A stretch of DNA of 59,060 nt from Notoacmeibacter sp. (GCA_019912385.1 JAIOIW010000098.1:1-59060), one strand, 5' to 3'. Counted from the stretch's first letter, positions 17,110-25,889 are shown. Program-made: numbers and translations. The notes: generated by a model not told the origin, from the letters alone.

Positions 17110-17931
17110 ATGCTTGAACTCGCAAATGTCACGCGCCGATTCGGCACCAACACTGCAGTCAACGCAGTAGGGTTGACGATCCCGAAAGGCCAGATGGTTG
17201 GCATCATCGGACGCTCCGGCGCCGGCAAGTCGACCCTGCTGCGCATGATCAACCGGCTGATTGACCCGAGCGAAGGCGCGATCCGCTTTGACGGCACCGA
17301 GGTTTCCGCGATCAACGGCAAGGCGCTGCGCGGCTGGCAGCGCGATTGCGCCATGATCTTCCAGCAATTCAACCTGGTGCCGCGCATGGATGTCGTATCG
17401 AACGTCCTGCATGGCACACTCAACCGCCGCTCCACCGTCGCGGCCATGTTCAGCCTTTTCCCGCAATCCGACATATACAAGGCGATCGACATTCTCGATC
17501 GGCTGGGGATCGCCGATCATGTCTCGAAGCGGGTCGAGGCGTTGTCGGGCGGTCAGCAGCAGCGCGTCGCAATCGCGCGCGCCCTGATGCAGGACCCGAA
17601 GATCATTCTCGCCGACGAGCCGATCGCATCGCTCGATCCCATGAATGCGCAGATTGTCATGGATACGCTCAGGCGCATCCATGACGAGGACGGACGCATG
17701 ATTGTCTGCAACCTGCATACGCTCGACACCGCACGCCGCTATTGCGACCGAATCATCGGCATGCGCGCCGGGCGCGTTGTGTTCGATGGTCGGCCGGAGG
17801 ATCTGACGACGTCGGCCGCGCGCGAAATCTACGGCGCCGACGAGACCTTCTCGGAAGCGTCCACCTCGACGTCGATCGAGACGTTGGAGCCGGTTTTCGT
17901 ACCGGCTCGCGAACCGGCATTCGCACACTGA
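17110..17931 (+). CDS. phnC: Phosphonate ABC transporter ATP-binding protein PhnC
   Basis: A 273-residue ATPase of a phosphonate/phosphate importer. Walker A is [10 protein letters not shown] near residue 38, the Q-loop [12 protein letters not shown], the signature [15 protein letters not shown], and Walker [13 protein letters not shown]. It has the usual PhnC C-terminal extension after the switch His ([13 protein letters not shown]). ATG at 17110 gives the family N-terminus [12 protein letters not shown]; the upstream in-frame codons overlap the PHO-box array and are unlikely to be translated. It begins the phnC-D-E1-E2 transport block. Confidence 0.93.
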   Translation: MLELANVTRRFGTNTAVNAVGLTIPKGQMVGIIGRSGAGKSTLLRMINRLIDPSEGAIRFDGTEVSAINGKALRGWQRDCAMIFQQFNLVPRMDVVSNVLHGTLNRRSTVAAMFSLFPQSDIYKAIDILDRLGIADHVSKRVEALSGGQQQRVAIARALMQDPKIILADEPIASLDPMNAQIVMDTLRRIHDEDGRMIVCNLHTLDTARRYCDRIIGMRAGRVVFDGRPEDLTTSAAREIYGADETFSEASTSTSIETLEPVFVPAREPAFAH

Positions 17932-17944
17932 ACCGGCAGGATTC

Positions 17945-17964
17945 GGCCTTCGGAGAAGAAGGCC
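17945..17964 (+). promoter_or_regulatory. Hairpin between phnC and phnD
   Basis: GGCCTTC (17945-17951) pairs perfectly with GAAGGCC (17958-17964) around a 6-base loop. There is no T-run directly after it, so it more likely stabilises or partly attenuates the transcript ahead of phnD, whose binding protein is normally needed in excess, than ends transcription. Confidence 0.45.
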
Positions 17965-17993
17965 TTCCTGTCTTTCCAACCAGGAGAGAGACC

Positions 17994-18899
17994 ATGAAGA
18001 AACTGCTTGCAATCCTCTTGACCTCGGCGGCACTCGCCACACCGGCTCTTGCCGAGGAAAAAATCAGCGAGTTCCGCATCGGCATTCTCGGCGGCGAGAA
18101 TGCCCAGGACCGGATGACCTCACACGAATGCCTCAAGAACTATACGGAAGAAGCGCTCGGCGTGCCGGTGAAACTGTTCACACCGGCGGATTATGACGGC
18201 GTCATCCAGGGCCTGCTCGGCGGCACCATCGACATGGCCTGGCTCGGCGCCTCCGCCTACGCCAAGACATACCTGACCGATCCGGAGGCCGTCGACGTGG
18301 TACTGGTCAAGACCAATCTCGACGGCTCCTTCGCCTATCACTCGATCGGCTTTGCACGGAAGGAATCCGGCATCACGTCGCTCGCGGACATGAAGGGCAG
18401 GAAATTCGGCTTCGGCGATCCGAACTCCACCTCCGGCTATCTGATCCCTTCTGTGGAGATCCCGCAGGCGATCGGTGCGACCATGGAAAACGGCGCCTAT
18501 TTCGGTGAGGTCGTGTTCACCGGCGGACACGAACAGACCATTGTGGCCGTGGTCAACGGCGACGTTGATGCCGGTGTGACCTGGGCCGACGGCCAGGGCG
18601 AATGGGAAGACGGATTCAATTCCGGCGCCCTGCGCAAGGCGGTCGATGCCGGGATCGTCGACATGAACGATATCGTCGAGATCTGGCGCTCCAAGCCGAT
18701 CCCGGAAGGACCGGTCGTGCTGCGCAAGAAGTTGCCGGCCGACGTCAAGGCCAGGATGACCGAGCTCGTGGGCGGTATGCACGAGAAAGACAAGCAGTGC
18801 GCCTACAACATTGCCGCAGGCGACACCGCCGGTTTCAAGCCGATCACCCACGAGGCGTACGAGACCATTATCGCGGTCCGCGAGGCGAAGACCAACTGA
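17994..18899 (+). CDS. phnD: Phosphonate ABC transporter substrate-binding protein PhnD
   Basis: A 301-residue periplasmic binding protein with a clear signal peptide: MKK, hydrophobic LLAILLTSAALATP, then ALA-EEK, so cleavage is expected near residue 21. FRIGILGGENAQDR opens the mature part; the ligand segment DPNSTSGYLIP near residue 140 is the conserved PhnD/PtxB loop that binds the phosphonate oxygens. AGGAGAGAG (17982-17990) gives a strong ribosome site, fitting high expression. It is the specificity component for PhnC and the two permeases that follow. Confidence 0.94.
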   Translation: MKKLLAILLTSAALATPALAEEKISEFRIGILGGENAQDRMTSHECLKNYTEEALGVPVKLFTPADYDGVIQGLLGGTIDMAWLGASAYAKTYLTDPEAVDVVLVKTNLDGSFAYHSIGFARKESGITSLADMKGRKFGFGDPNSTSGYLIPSVEIPQAIGATMENGAYFGEVVFTGGHEQTIVAVVNGDVDAGVTWADGQGEWEDGFNSGALRKAVDAGIVDMNDIVEIWRSKPIPEGPVVLRKKLPADVKARMTELVGGMHEKDKQCAYNIAAGDTAGFKPITHEAYETIIAVREAKTN

Positions 18900-18963
18900 T
18901 CGCTAACAGGCAACTGGGGCGGGGCTTGCGAGACCCGCCTCGCTTATGTGGGGCAGGACAGAC

Positions 18964-19821
18964 ATGACGGGACTGGCGCTAGGCAGTGCTGACGGCACAA
19001 AATTGGATTATCTGGCGCTCGTCCGCCGACGCCAGGCCTATTCGGGCCTGATTGTCGTTCTCTTCGTGGCGATCCTTGCCGCCGGCTTCGGGCTGGCCGA
19101 CAGCCGCAATGCCGGCGGTTTCTGGTCCGGTCTGTCGAATCTGTTTGACTTTCCGTCGGAGCTCGTTCGCGAAGCGATCGAGAAAACCGCCGCGCTGCCA
19201 GGGCATCTCTGGCGCTTCCTGCCGGCAATGATCGAAACGATCAATATCGCTGCCGTCTCGACACTCATCGGCGCAATGTTGGCGATCGTGCTTTCGCTCC
19301 TGTCGACGCGCGGCATGGCGCGCTGGCCGCGCCTGATCCCGTTCTTCCGTCGCGCAATGGACGGAATGCGCGCCATTCCGGAGATCGTCATCGCGCTGGT
19401 ACTGATTTTCGTACTCGGTGGCGGACCGGTTCCGGCGATGATCGCGATTGCCTTCCACACCGCCGGCGCGCTCGGAAAGCTCTTTTCGGAAGTGAACGAG
19501 AACGCGGATCTCAAGCCACTCGAGGGGCTTTCGTCAGTTGGAGCTTCGTGGATCCAGCGCATGTGGTTGGGAGCCATTCCCCAGGTCCTGCCGAACTATC
19601 TTTCGTATGCGTTGCTGCGTTTCGAGATCAATGTGCGAGCCTCCGCGATCCTGGGTTTCGTCGGCGCTGGCGGCATCGGATCGGAACTGCGGGTTGCGAT
19701 TTCCTGGGGTCTCGGTCGATACGACGCGGCCGCGGCGATATTCCTGCTCCTTTTTCTGACGATCGTGGCAATCGACCAGCTTTCCAGCCACTTCCGCAAC
19801 CACCTGGTAAGGACACGCTGA
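18964..19821 (+). CDS. phnE1: Phosphonate ABC transporter permease PhnE (first copy)
   Basis: A 285-residue inner-membrane permease with about six membrane segments and the conserved cytoplasmic coupling loop LFSEVNENADLKPLEGL followed by GASWIQRMWLGAIPQ. ATG at 18964 is used; an in-frame ATG at 18946 is possible but has no better ribosome site. The gene is followed by a second permease whose ATG overlaps its stop by one base. Paired permeases (phnE1/phnE2, called phoE/phoT in Sinorhizobium) are usual in rhizobia. Confidence 0.92.
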   Translation: MTGLALGSADGTKLDYLALVRRRQAYSGLIVVLFVAILAAGFGLADSRNAGGFWSGLSNLFDFPSELVREAIEKTAALPGHLWRFLPAMIETINIAAVSTLIGAMLAIVLSLLSTRGMARWPRLIPFFRRAMDGMRAIPEIVIALVLIFVLGGGPVPAMIAIAFHTAGALGKLFSEVNENADLKPLEGLSSVGASWIQRMWLGAIPQVLPNYLSYALLRFEINVRASAILGFVGAGGIGSELRVAISWGLGRYDAAAAIFLLLFLTIVAIDQLSSHFRNHLVRTR

Positions 19822-21173
19822 TGGCAAGCGTTGAATCCACCGATCTGATCGGCTCGACCGACGTTGCCGGCTTGAAGGGCGAAGTCGCGCGGTTGTTTTT
19901 GCGCCGGCGGGCCTTTGCCTTCGCCGTACCAGCGCTCATCGTCGCCTATCTTGCCTATGTCGCTATTGCCTTCGACCTGTCGGGACTGGCGAACCGCGCC
20001 CGCATGGACAACGCCGGTATCCTGATCGCCGATATGGTGAGCTACAAGGTGCACGTCACCCGTGACAATCGCGTCGGCCGGACGACCGTCGCCATCGAGG
20101 GCGAGACCAAGGGAACCTATGGCGATGGCCAGTGGCCGGGCTGGGTCGCACGCGAAGGCGGAGCGACGGTCGTCACGCTCGATAACGATTCCATTGTCCG
20201 CTTTGACCCCGACGCAGTCCGCTTCGAGATTCCGGGCTACGGATTTCTGAAGATCGTGCAGGATCGATCGGGAATCATGCTCGATACACCGGATGGCGAA
20301 ATTCCCGACTGGATCAATGCGTCGAGCGTCCGTGTCACCGTCACGAGGCCCGAGGGTCGATTGACAGTGACCAAGACCAGGGCGGAGTTGTTCCGCTACT
20401 TCGGCGGATGGGAGCTCTTTTTCTTCACGCTCGACAGCCCGTTTTACGGCAAGTCCTGGGGCGAGCTCGCGTCCATGGCCCTTTCCGGCGAGCGCGTGCG
20501 GCCGGAGCGATCGAACCTTGCCGCCATGGGCTCCGATTTCTGGAACAATGCCATGTGGCGGCACGGTGATGTCGCTTGGGCAATCTTCGAGACGGTGCTG
20601 ATGGCGTTCCTGGGCACGATGGGCGCGGCTCTGTTCGCCGTGCCGCTGGCTTTCGCCGCAGCCGCGAATTTCACCCCGACCCGTGTCATGCGCTTCGGGG
20701 TACGGCGCATCTTCGATTTCCTGCGTGGCGTTGACGGCCTGATCTGGACCATCGTGTTGGCGCGTGCCTTCGGTCCGGGGCCGTTGACCGGTTCGTTGGC
20801 CATCCTGCTGACCGATACCGGTACCTTCGGCAAACTGTTCTCCGAAGCGCTCGAGAATGTCGACAACCGGCAGATCGAGGGGCTGCGGTCCACCGGCGCG
20901 AATACTTTGCAGCGCAACCGGTTCGGCGTGATACCCCAGATCGCGCCGGTCATCGCCAGCCAGGTGCTCTACTACTTGGAATCGAACACGCGCGGCGCGA
21001 CGATTATCGGCGCCATCGTCGGCGGCGGCATAGGCCTTTTGCTTACCCAGGCAATCCAGACGCAGAAGGACTGGGAAGAGGTAACGTACTACATCGCCCT
21101 GACGCTCATCATGGTGACGACGATGGACATGATCTCCGGCTGGTTGCGCTCAAAGCTCGTCGGCAAGCGATAG
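19821..21173 (+). CDS. phnE2: Phosphonate ABC transporter permease PhnE (second, long copy)
   Basis: A 450-residue permease, about 160 residues longer than phnE1. One membrane helix (residues about 30-50) is followed by a roughly 150-residue polar, beta-rich region (about 55-215) that would lie in the periplasm, then the standard permease domain with coupling loop LFSEALENVDNRQIEGL near residue 345. The long inserted domain is a known form in rhizobial PhoT/PhnE2; its function is not assigned. The ATG overlaps the phnE1 stop (TGATG). It forms the heterodimeric channel with PhnE1, inferred from context. Confidence 0.9.
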   Translation: MASVESTDLIGSTDVAGLKGEVARLFLRRRAFAFAVPALIVAYLAYVAIAFDLSGLANRARMDNAGILIADMVSYKVHVTRDNRVGRTTVAIEGETKGTYGDGQWPGWVAREGGATVVTLDNDSIVRFDPDAVRFEIPGYGFLKIVQDRSGIMLDTPDGEIPDWINASSVRVTVTRPEGRLTVTKTRAELFRYFGGWELFFFTLDSPFYGKSWGELASMALSGERVRPERSNLAAMGSDFWNNAMWRHGDVAWAIFETVLMAFLGTMGAALFAVPLAFAAAANFTPTRVMRFGVRRIFDFLRGVDGLIWTIVLARAFGPGPLTGSLAILLTDTGTFGKLFSEALENVDNRQIEGLRSTGANTLQRNRFGVIPQIAPVIASQVLYYLESNTRGATIIGAIVGGGIGLLLTQAIQTQKDWEEVTYYIALTLIMVTTMDMISGWLRSKLVGKR

Positions 21174-21229
21174 CAGCGGCGCCCGGCCGGACGGCTGACC
21201 AGGTGGCCGGTTTGGTCGCCCCCTTCGCA

Positions 21230-21247
21230 CCTTCGTCATTCTGTCAT
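21230..21247 (+). promoter_or_regulatory. Weak PHO-box candidate before the DUF1045 gene
   Basis: A perfect unit CTGTCAT lies at 21241-21247; the unit 11 bases before it (CCTTCGT, 21230-21236) matches at only four positions. A second near unit, TCGTCAT at 21233-21239, is out of phase. It is 38 bases before the gene start, in the 111-base gap after phnE2. Confidence 0.35.
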
Positions 21248-21284
21248 GCAAATCACCTAGTGGATGGCTCGCGAGGTATCCAAA

Positions 21285-21992
21285 ATGCGCTATGCCATCT
21301 ATTTCACGCCGCCACCAGACGACCCGCTGACCCGTATCGCCGCCAACTGGCTGGGGCGCGACGGGTTCTCCGGCGAAACGGTCCTGCCGCCGCCCCTTGG
21401 CGGACTCGACCCCGCGGAAATAGCCTTCCACACCGCTTCCGCCCGGCGCTATGGCTTTCATGCCACGCTGATGGCGCCCTTCAGTCTCGCGCCGGGGGAA
21501 GGCGAACAGGCATTGCTTCGAGCTTTCGCCGCCTTTTGCGAGGCCAGCCGCCCGTTCGACCTGTCGCGGTTGAAACTGGCGCAAATCGACGGGTTTTTCG
21601 CGCTTGTGCCCGATGGCGACGTGCGGCGCCTCAATGAGTTCGCCGGCGAGGTCGTGCTGGCATTCGACCGGTTCCGTGCGCCGTTGAGCACCGGCGAGAT
21701 TACCCGGCGGCATCCAGGCTCCCTCAAGCCGGCCGAACTGCGCAACCTGCACCAGTGGGGCTATCCCTTCGTCTTCGACACATTCCGGTTTCACATGACC
21801 TTGACCGGGCGTGCGAGCGGGCAGGAGGCGCAGCGCCTGGAGCGCGTGCTTTCCGACTGGTTCGCCCCCGTCCTCGACGCCCCTGTTGGGATTTCCGCCC
21901 TGACCCTGTTCGTCGAACCCGAACCCGGCGCCCCTTTCATCGTCTATCGCCAAGCCGGCCTCGGCCAGACGCCCGAACGACTGAGAGCATGA
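21285..21992 (+). CDS. DUF1045 phosphonate-operon protein, 2H phosphoesterase-like
   Basis: A 235-residue protein of the DUF1045 family, found almost only beside phn genes. Two HxT motifs, GFHATLMAPF near residue 63 and RFHMTLTG near residue 168, are the signature of the 2H phosphoesterase fold, whose members open cyclic phosphodiesters or act on 2',3'-cyclic or related bonds. ATG at 21285 begins the conserved MRYAIYFTPPPDDPL; an ATG at 21264 would add seven residues. It is 1 base from phnM. No phnP is present in the window, so this protein is a plausible replacement for the cyclic phosphodiesterase step; that is inference. Confidence 0.82.
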   Translation: MRYAIYFTPPPDDPLTRIAANWLGRDGFSGETVLPPPLGGLDPAEIAFHTASARRYGFHATLMAPFSLAPGEGEQALLRAFAAFCEASRPFDLSRLKLAQIDGFFALVPDGDVRRLNEFAGEVVLAFDRFRAPLSTGEITRRHPGSLKPAELRNLHQWGYPFVFDTFRFHMTLTGRASGQEAQRLERVLSDWFAPVLDAPVGISALTLFVEPEPGAPFIVYRQAGLGQTPERLRA

Positions 21993-21993
21993 C

Positions 21994-23136
21994 ATGAGTT
22001 CCGAAACCATTCTGAAAAACGCACGTATCGTGCTCGAAAACGAGGTTCTCGACGGTTCGGTTCTGATCCGCGACGGGGTAGTCGCCGACATCTGGCCCGG
22101 TGGCTCGCGCGCCGGCGAGGATATGGAGGGCGACTACCTGGTCCCCGGTCTGGTCGAGCTTCACACCGACCACCTCGAAGGCCATTATGCGCCGCGGCCC
22201 AAGGTGCGCTGGAACCCCCATGCCGCGGTGCTGGCCCATGATGCCCAGATCGCGGCCTCCGGTATCACCACCGTGTTCGATGCGCTGCGCGTCGGCACGC
22301 ACGGGGCCGGCGACGACATGGAAGTGGCCGACATGCTGAAACTGGCCGAGGCGATTGACGATTCTGTCGAGAACGGCCGCATGCGTGCGGATCACCTCAT
22401 CCATCTGCGTTGCGAGGTCTCCGCGGCCGACTGCGAGGATGCGTTTGCCGCTTTCGGCAACCACCGCCGCGTCAGGCTTGCCTCGCTCATGGATCATGCG
22501 CCCGGCCAGCGCCAATTTGCGCAACTGGAGGCCTACCAGGCTTACTACCAGGGCAAGCTGAAAATGTCGGACGAGGCCTTCAGGCTGTTCTGCGAGCAGC
22601 GGATGGAGGCATCCGCGCTCTATTCCGACAAGCATCGCCAGGCAATCGCCAAACAGGCGGGCGAACGCGGCATCGTTCTGGCCAGCCATGATGACGCGAC
22701 GTCTGATCACGTCGACGAAGCGCTGGAGCAGGGCGTCCGCGTTGCCGAGTTCCCGACCACGATGGAGGCGGCCAGGGCGTCGCACAAGGGTGGGCTTTTC
22801 GTGCTGATGGGCGCGCCGAATGTCATGCGTGGCGGCTCCCATTCCGGCAATGTCTCGGCGCGCTCGCTCGCCGAGGCAGGTTATCTCGACATCCTGTCGT
22901 CCGATTATATCCCCTTCAGTCTGATCCAGTCGGCGTTCTTCCTGGGCGAGGTCGTCAACGCCATTTCGCTGCCGCAGGCGATCGCCAAGGTGAGTGCCAA
23001 TCCGGCGCGCGCCGTGGGCCTGGAGGATCGTGGCATCCTCGACATTGGCAAGCGCGCCGATATGGTGCGGGTGCGCGTGGACGATCATGTACCGGTCGTG
23101 CGCACGGTTTGGCGCGAAGGGCGCCGGGTGATCTGA
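21994..23136 (+). CDS. phnM: PhnM, alpha-D-ribose 1-methylphosphonate 5-triphosphate diphosphatase
   Basis: A 380-residue metal-dependent hydrolase of the amidohydrolase superfamily that removes pyrophosphate from ribose 1-phosphonate 5-triphosphate before the C-P bond is cut. LVPGLVELHTDHLEGH near residue 55 contains the metal-binding HxDH, and later ligands lie in LASHDDATSDH near residue 230 and ILSSDYIPFSL near residue 308. ATG at 21994 follows the DUF1045 stop by one base. phnN starts one base after its stop. Confidence 0.95.
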   Translation: MSSETILKNARIVLENEVLDGSVLIRDGVVADIWPGGSRAGEDMEGDYLVPGLVELHTDHLEGHYAPRPKVRWNPHAAVLAHDAQIAASGITTVFDALRVGTHGAGDDMEVADMLKLAEAIDDSVENGRMRADHLIHLRCEVSAADCEDAFAAFGNHRRVRLASLMDHAPGQRQFAQLEAYQAYYQGKLKMSDEAFRLFCEQRMEASALYSDKHRQAIAKQAGERGIVLASHDDATSDHVDEALEQGVRVAEFPTTMEAARASHKGGLFVLMGAPNVMRGGSHSGNVSARSLAEAGYLDILSSDYIPFSLIQSAFFLGEVVNAISLPQAIAKVSANPARAVGLEDRGILDIGKRADMVRVRVDDHVPVVRTVWREGRRVI

Positions 23137-23137
23137 C

Positions 23138-23728
23138 ATGCCGGCCCGGGCAATGGCCGCATCTGCACTGCATGACGCTGGGGAAGGCCGCCTGTTTGTC
23201 ATCGTCGGGCCGTCGGGCTCCGGCAAGGACACGTTGATCGACTGGCTGCGACGCACCAGCGGAACCCATGCCGGAGTTCTGTTTGCTCGCCGAGCGATCA
23301 CCCGTCCGGCTTCGGCCGGCGGCGAGGCGCATGAGGCAATGAGCGAGGACGAGTTCGCCGCCGCGCGCGCCCGCTCGGCCTTCTGCGTCACCTGGCAGGC
23401 CCATGGGTTGCACTACGGCTTGCGCTCGGACCTGAGGCAGCACGTCGCCTGCGGCGGCTCTGCCATCGTCAACGGCTCGCGCCAGGCGTTGCCGCTCATC
23501 CGCACGGTCTTTGCCAACAGCGTTGTGATCTCGCTCACTGTCGAGCCTGCGGAACTCGCGCGCCGCCTTGGCGCGCGCGGCCGCGAAGGGGCGGCCGCGA
23601 TCGAACGCCGGCTTGCCCGCGCCGCGCTCGAATTCGAAGCCGGAGACGATGTCATCGAAATCGACAACACCGGCCCCGTCGAAGTTGCCGGGCATATGAT
23701 CCTGCGCCTGCTCGACGAGATGCGTTGA
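23138..23728 (+). CDS. phnN: PhnN, ribose 1,5-bisphosphokinase
   Basis: A 196-residue P-loop kinase of the guanylate-kinase-like type, turning ribose 1,5-bisphosphate into PRPP, the last step of the C-P lyase route. Walker A is IVGPSGSGKDTLID near residue 24; the substrate region includes FARRAITRPAS and WQAHGLHYG. It ends the phn block. The next gene, plcP, lies 86 bases away with a PHO-box candidate in the gap. Confidence 0.93.
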   Translation: MPARAMAASALHDAGEGRLFVIVGPSGSGKDTLIDWLRRTSGTHAGVLFARRAITRPASAGGEAHEAMSEDEFAAARARSAFCVTWQAHGLHYGLRSDLRQHVACGGSAIVNGSRQALPLIRTVFANSVVISLTVEPAELARRLGARGREGAAAIERRLARAALEFEAGDDVIEIDNTGPVEVAGHMILRLLDEMR

Positions 23729-23748
23729 TGCCGACTTTGCCGAGCCCG

Positions 23749-23766
23749 CCGTCACAAAGCTGAAAT
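23749..23766 (+). promoter_or_regulatory. Candidate PHO box upstream of plcP
   Basis: CCGTCAC (23749-23755) and CTGAAAT (23760-23766) stand 11 bases apart with spacer AAAG; each matches CTGTCAT at five of seven positions. It is 48 bases before the plcP ATG in the short phnN-plcP gap. The match is modest, but its position in a phosphate-starvation block supports it. Confidence 0.5.
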
Positions 23767-23814
23767 GGAAATCGGGTCTAAGGCGCGGAAGACAGGAATT
23801 ACCGGAAAGATCCC

Positions 23815-24633
23815 ATGAACAAGCCGGCCAGTTTTCGAACGCTGTTCCTCTCCGATATCCACCTTGGAACTCCCGACTGCCAGGCGGCGATGCTGCTCGA
23901 TTTCCTGCGCGAGCACGATGCCGAGAAGATCTACCTGGTGGGCGACATCGTCGATTGCTGGCGCATGAAGCGCAAGGGTTTCTACTGGCCGCAACTGCAC
24001 AACGACGTCGTCCAGAAGCTGCTGCGCAAAGCGCGCAACGGCGCCGAGATGATCTACGTGCCCGGCAATCACGACGAATTGCTGCGCCAGTATCAGGGCC
24101 TGCATTTCGGCGGCATCGAGGTGAAGGACCGCGATATCCATATCACGGCGGACGGCAGCCGCCTGCTGGTCATCCACGGCGACCAGTTCGACATGGTGGT
24201 GATGAATGCCAAGTGGCTCGCCCATCTCGGCGACTGGGCCTACTCGGCAGCGATGTGGTCCAACAAATGGTTCAACCGCGCCCGGCGGCTGGCGGGCATG
24301 GAATACTGGTCGATCTCCAAATGGGTCAAGCTGAAGGTCAAGCAGGCGGTCAGCTATATCGGCGACTTCGAGACGGTTCTGGCCGAGGAAGCGGGCAGGG
24401 CAGGGGCGTCGGGCATCGTATGCGGCCACATCCACCACGCTGCCAACGAAATGCGCGCGGGTATCCTCTATCTCAACACCGGCGACTGGGTGGAGAGCTG
24501 TACGGCGATCGTCGAGCACCATGATGGCCGCTTCGAACTGATCGACTGGTCGAAGATCACTCGCGAGCGCGCGAAGACCATCACCAGGACTGCCAGGAAG
24601 GCAACCGCACAAGCCGCCCGCGAGGCGGCCTGA
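23815..24633 (+). CDS. plcP: PlcP-type phospholipase C (metallophosphoesterase)
   Basis: A 272-residue calcineurin-like metallophosphoesterase. All metal motifs are present: LFLSDIHLG near residue 11, LVGDIVDCW near residue 42, VPGNHDELL near residue 82, IHGDQFD near residue 118 and CGHIHHAA near residue 204. By sequence it would be labelled UDP-2,3-diacylglucosamine diphosphatase (LpxH), but PlcP of Sinorhizobium has the same look and degrades phosphatidylcholine and other phospholipids to diacylglycerol under phosphate starvation. Position directly before btaA-btaB, which use diacylglycerol, makes PlcP the better call. This is inference from family and neighbours. Confidence 0.78.
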   Translation: MNKPASFRTLFLSDIHLGTPDCQAAMLLDFLREHDAEKIYLVGDIVDCWRMKRKGFYWPQLHNDVVQKLLRKARNGAEMIYVPGNHDELLRQYQGLHFGGIEVKDRDIHITADGSRLLVIHGDQFDMVVMNAKWLAHLGDWAYSAAMWSNKWFNRARRLAGMEYWSISKWVKLKVKQAVSYIGDFETVLAEEAGRAGASGIVCGHIHHAANEMRAGILYLNTGDWVESCTAIVEHHDGRFELIDWSKITRERAKTITRTARKATAQAAREAA

Positions 24634-24655
24634 ACATCTTACGGGGCATGATGCG

Positions 24656-25888
24656 ATGTCGAACACCGATATAGCCACGGTCGCCAGACGGCTTGGCGAT
24701 GCCGTTCACCAGAACCGCGCCCTGAGCAAGGAAGGCATGCTGGAGCGCGTCTTCAGCTTCGCGTTCCGCGGGCTGGTTTATCCGCAGATCTGGGAAGATC
24801 CGGTCGTCGACATGGCGGCCCTGGCCATCGAGCCGCATCACGATATGGTCTGTATTGCTTCCGGCTCGTGCAACGTGCTCTCCTACCTTGTCGCCAACCC
24901 GCGGTCGATCACCGCCGTGGACCTGTCGCCCGCCCATGTGGCGCTTGGAAGGCTCAAGCTCGCCGCCGCGCGCCATCTCCCCGATCATGAGACATTCCAT
25001 CGCATGTTCGCCATTGCGGCCGACATCCGCAATGTCGATGCCTACGAGCTTTATCTTGCCGAGCAGATCGACGCGCAGACGCGGGCATGGTGGGAGACAC
25101 GCGGGCCGTCGGGTCGCCGGCGCATCTCCATGTTCGCGCGGGGCTTCTACAGGTACGGACTGCTCGGCCGGTTCATCTGGGCGGGCCATGCGCTCGCCCG
25201 TCTTCACGGCGTCGATCCGCGCGATCTCGCCAGGTGCAGGACCATGGAAGAACAGCGCCGCTTCTTCGCCGAAAAGCTGTCGCCGCTCTTCGATCGTCCT
25301 TTCGTCCGCTTCCTGACGTCGCGGCGCGCCTCGCTGTTCGGGCTTGGCATTCCGCCGGCACAATACGAGGCGCTGGCCGGGCCGAATGGCGACATGGCGA
25401 ATGTGCTGCGCGAGCGCACGCGCAGGCTTGCCTGCGATTCTCCCCTCTCCGAAAACTACTTTGCCTGGCAGGCCTTCACGCGGGGATATGGTGTGGACGC
25501 TGATGCGCAGCTGCCCCCCTATCTGCAGCGCGAAAACCACAAGGCGGTCCGTGCCAACGCCGAACGGGTGCGTGTGCTCAACGAAAACATGACGGAGCAT
25601 CTTGCCCGCCTGCCGGCGGGTTCGCGCCACCGCTACGTGCTGCTCGATGCACAGGACTGGATGACCGATGCGCAACTCAACGCGCTCTGGAGGGAGATCA
25701 CGCGCACCGCGGCGCCGGGCGCCCGGGTGATCTTCCGCACCGCCGCCGAGCCGACGCTGCTGCCGGAACGCATCGCGGAGTCCATTCTTGGCCAATGGAC
25801 CTATCACGAGGAACGCTCGCGCGAACTCGCCTCGGCCGACCGTTCGGCCATCTATGGCGGTTTCCATCTCTATGAAAAACGGGGCTGA
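24656..25888 (+). CDS. btaA: BtaA, SAM:diacylglycerol 3-amino-3-carboxypropyltransferase
   Basis: A 410-residue DUF3419 protein. It transfers the 3-amino-3-carboxypropyl group of SAM to diacylglycerol, the first step of the betaine lipid DGTS. The SAM site is visible: CIASGSCNVLSYLVANP near residue 63 and ITAVDLSPAHVALGRLKL just after it. LVYPQIWEDPVVDMAAL near residue 40 is typical of BtaA. ATG at 24656 is preferred among three nearby ATGs. It follows plcP by 22 bases and precedes btaB by one base, so one transcript makes diacylglycerol and converts it. Expression is expected under low phosphate. Confidence 0.9.
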   Translation: MSNTDIATVARRLGDAVHQNRALSKEGMLERVFSFAFRGLVYPQIWEDPVVDMAALAIEPHHDMVCIASGSCNVLSYLVANPRSITAVDLSPAHVALGRLKLAAARHLPDHETFHRMFAIAADIRNVDAYELYLAEQIDAQTRAWWETRGPSGRRRISMFARGFYRYGLLGRFIWAGHALARLHGVDPRDLARCRTMEEQRRFFAEKLSPLFDRPFVRFLTSRRASLFGLGIPPAQYEALAGPNGDMANVLRERTRRLACDSPLSENYFAWQAFTRGYGVDADAQLPPYLQRENHKAVRANAERVRVLNENMTEHLARLPAGSRHRYVLLDAQDWMTDAQLNALWREITRTAAPGARVIFRTAAEPTLLPERIAESILGQWTYHEERSRELASADRSAIYGGFHLYEKRG

Positions 25889-25889
25889 G

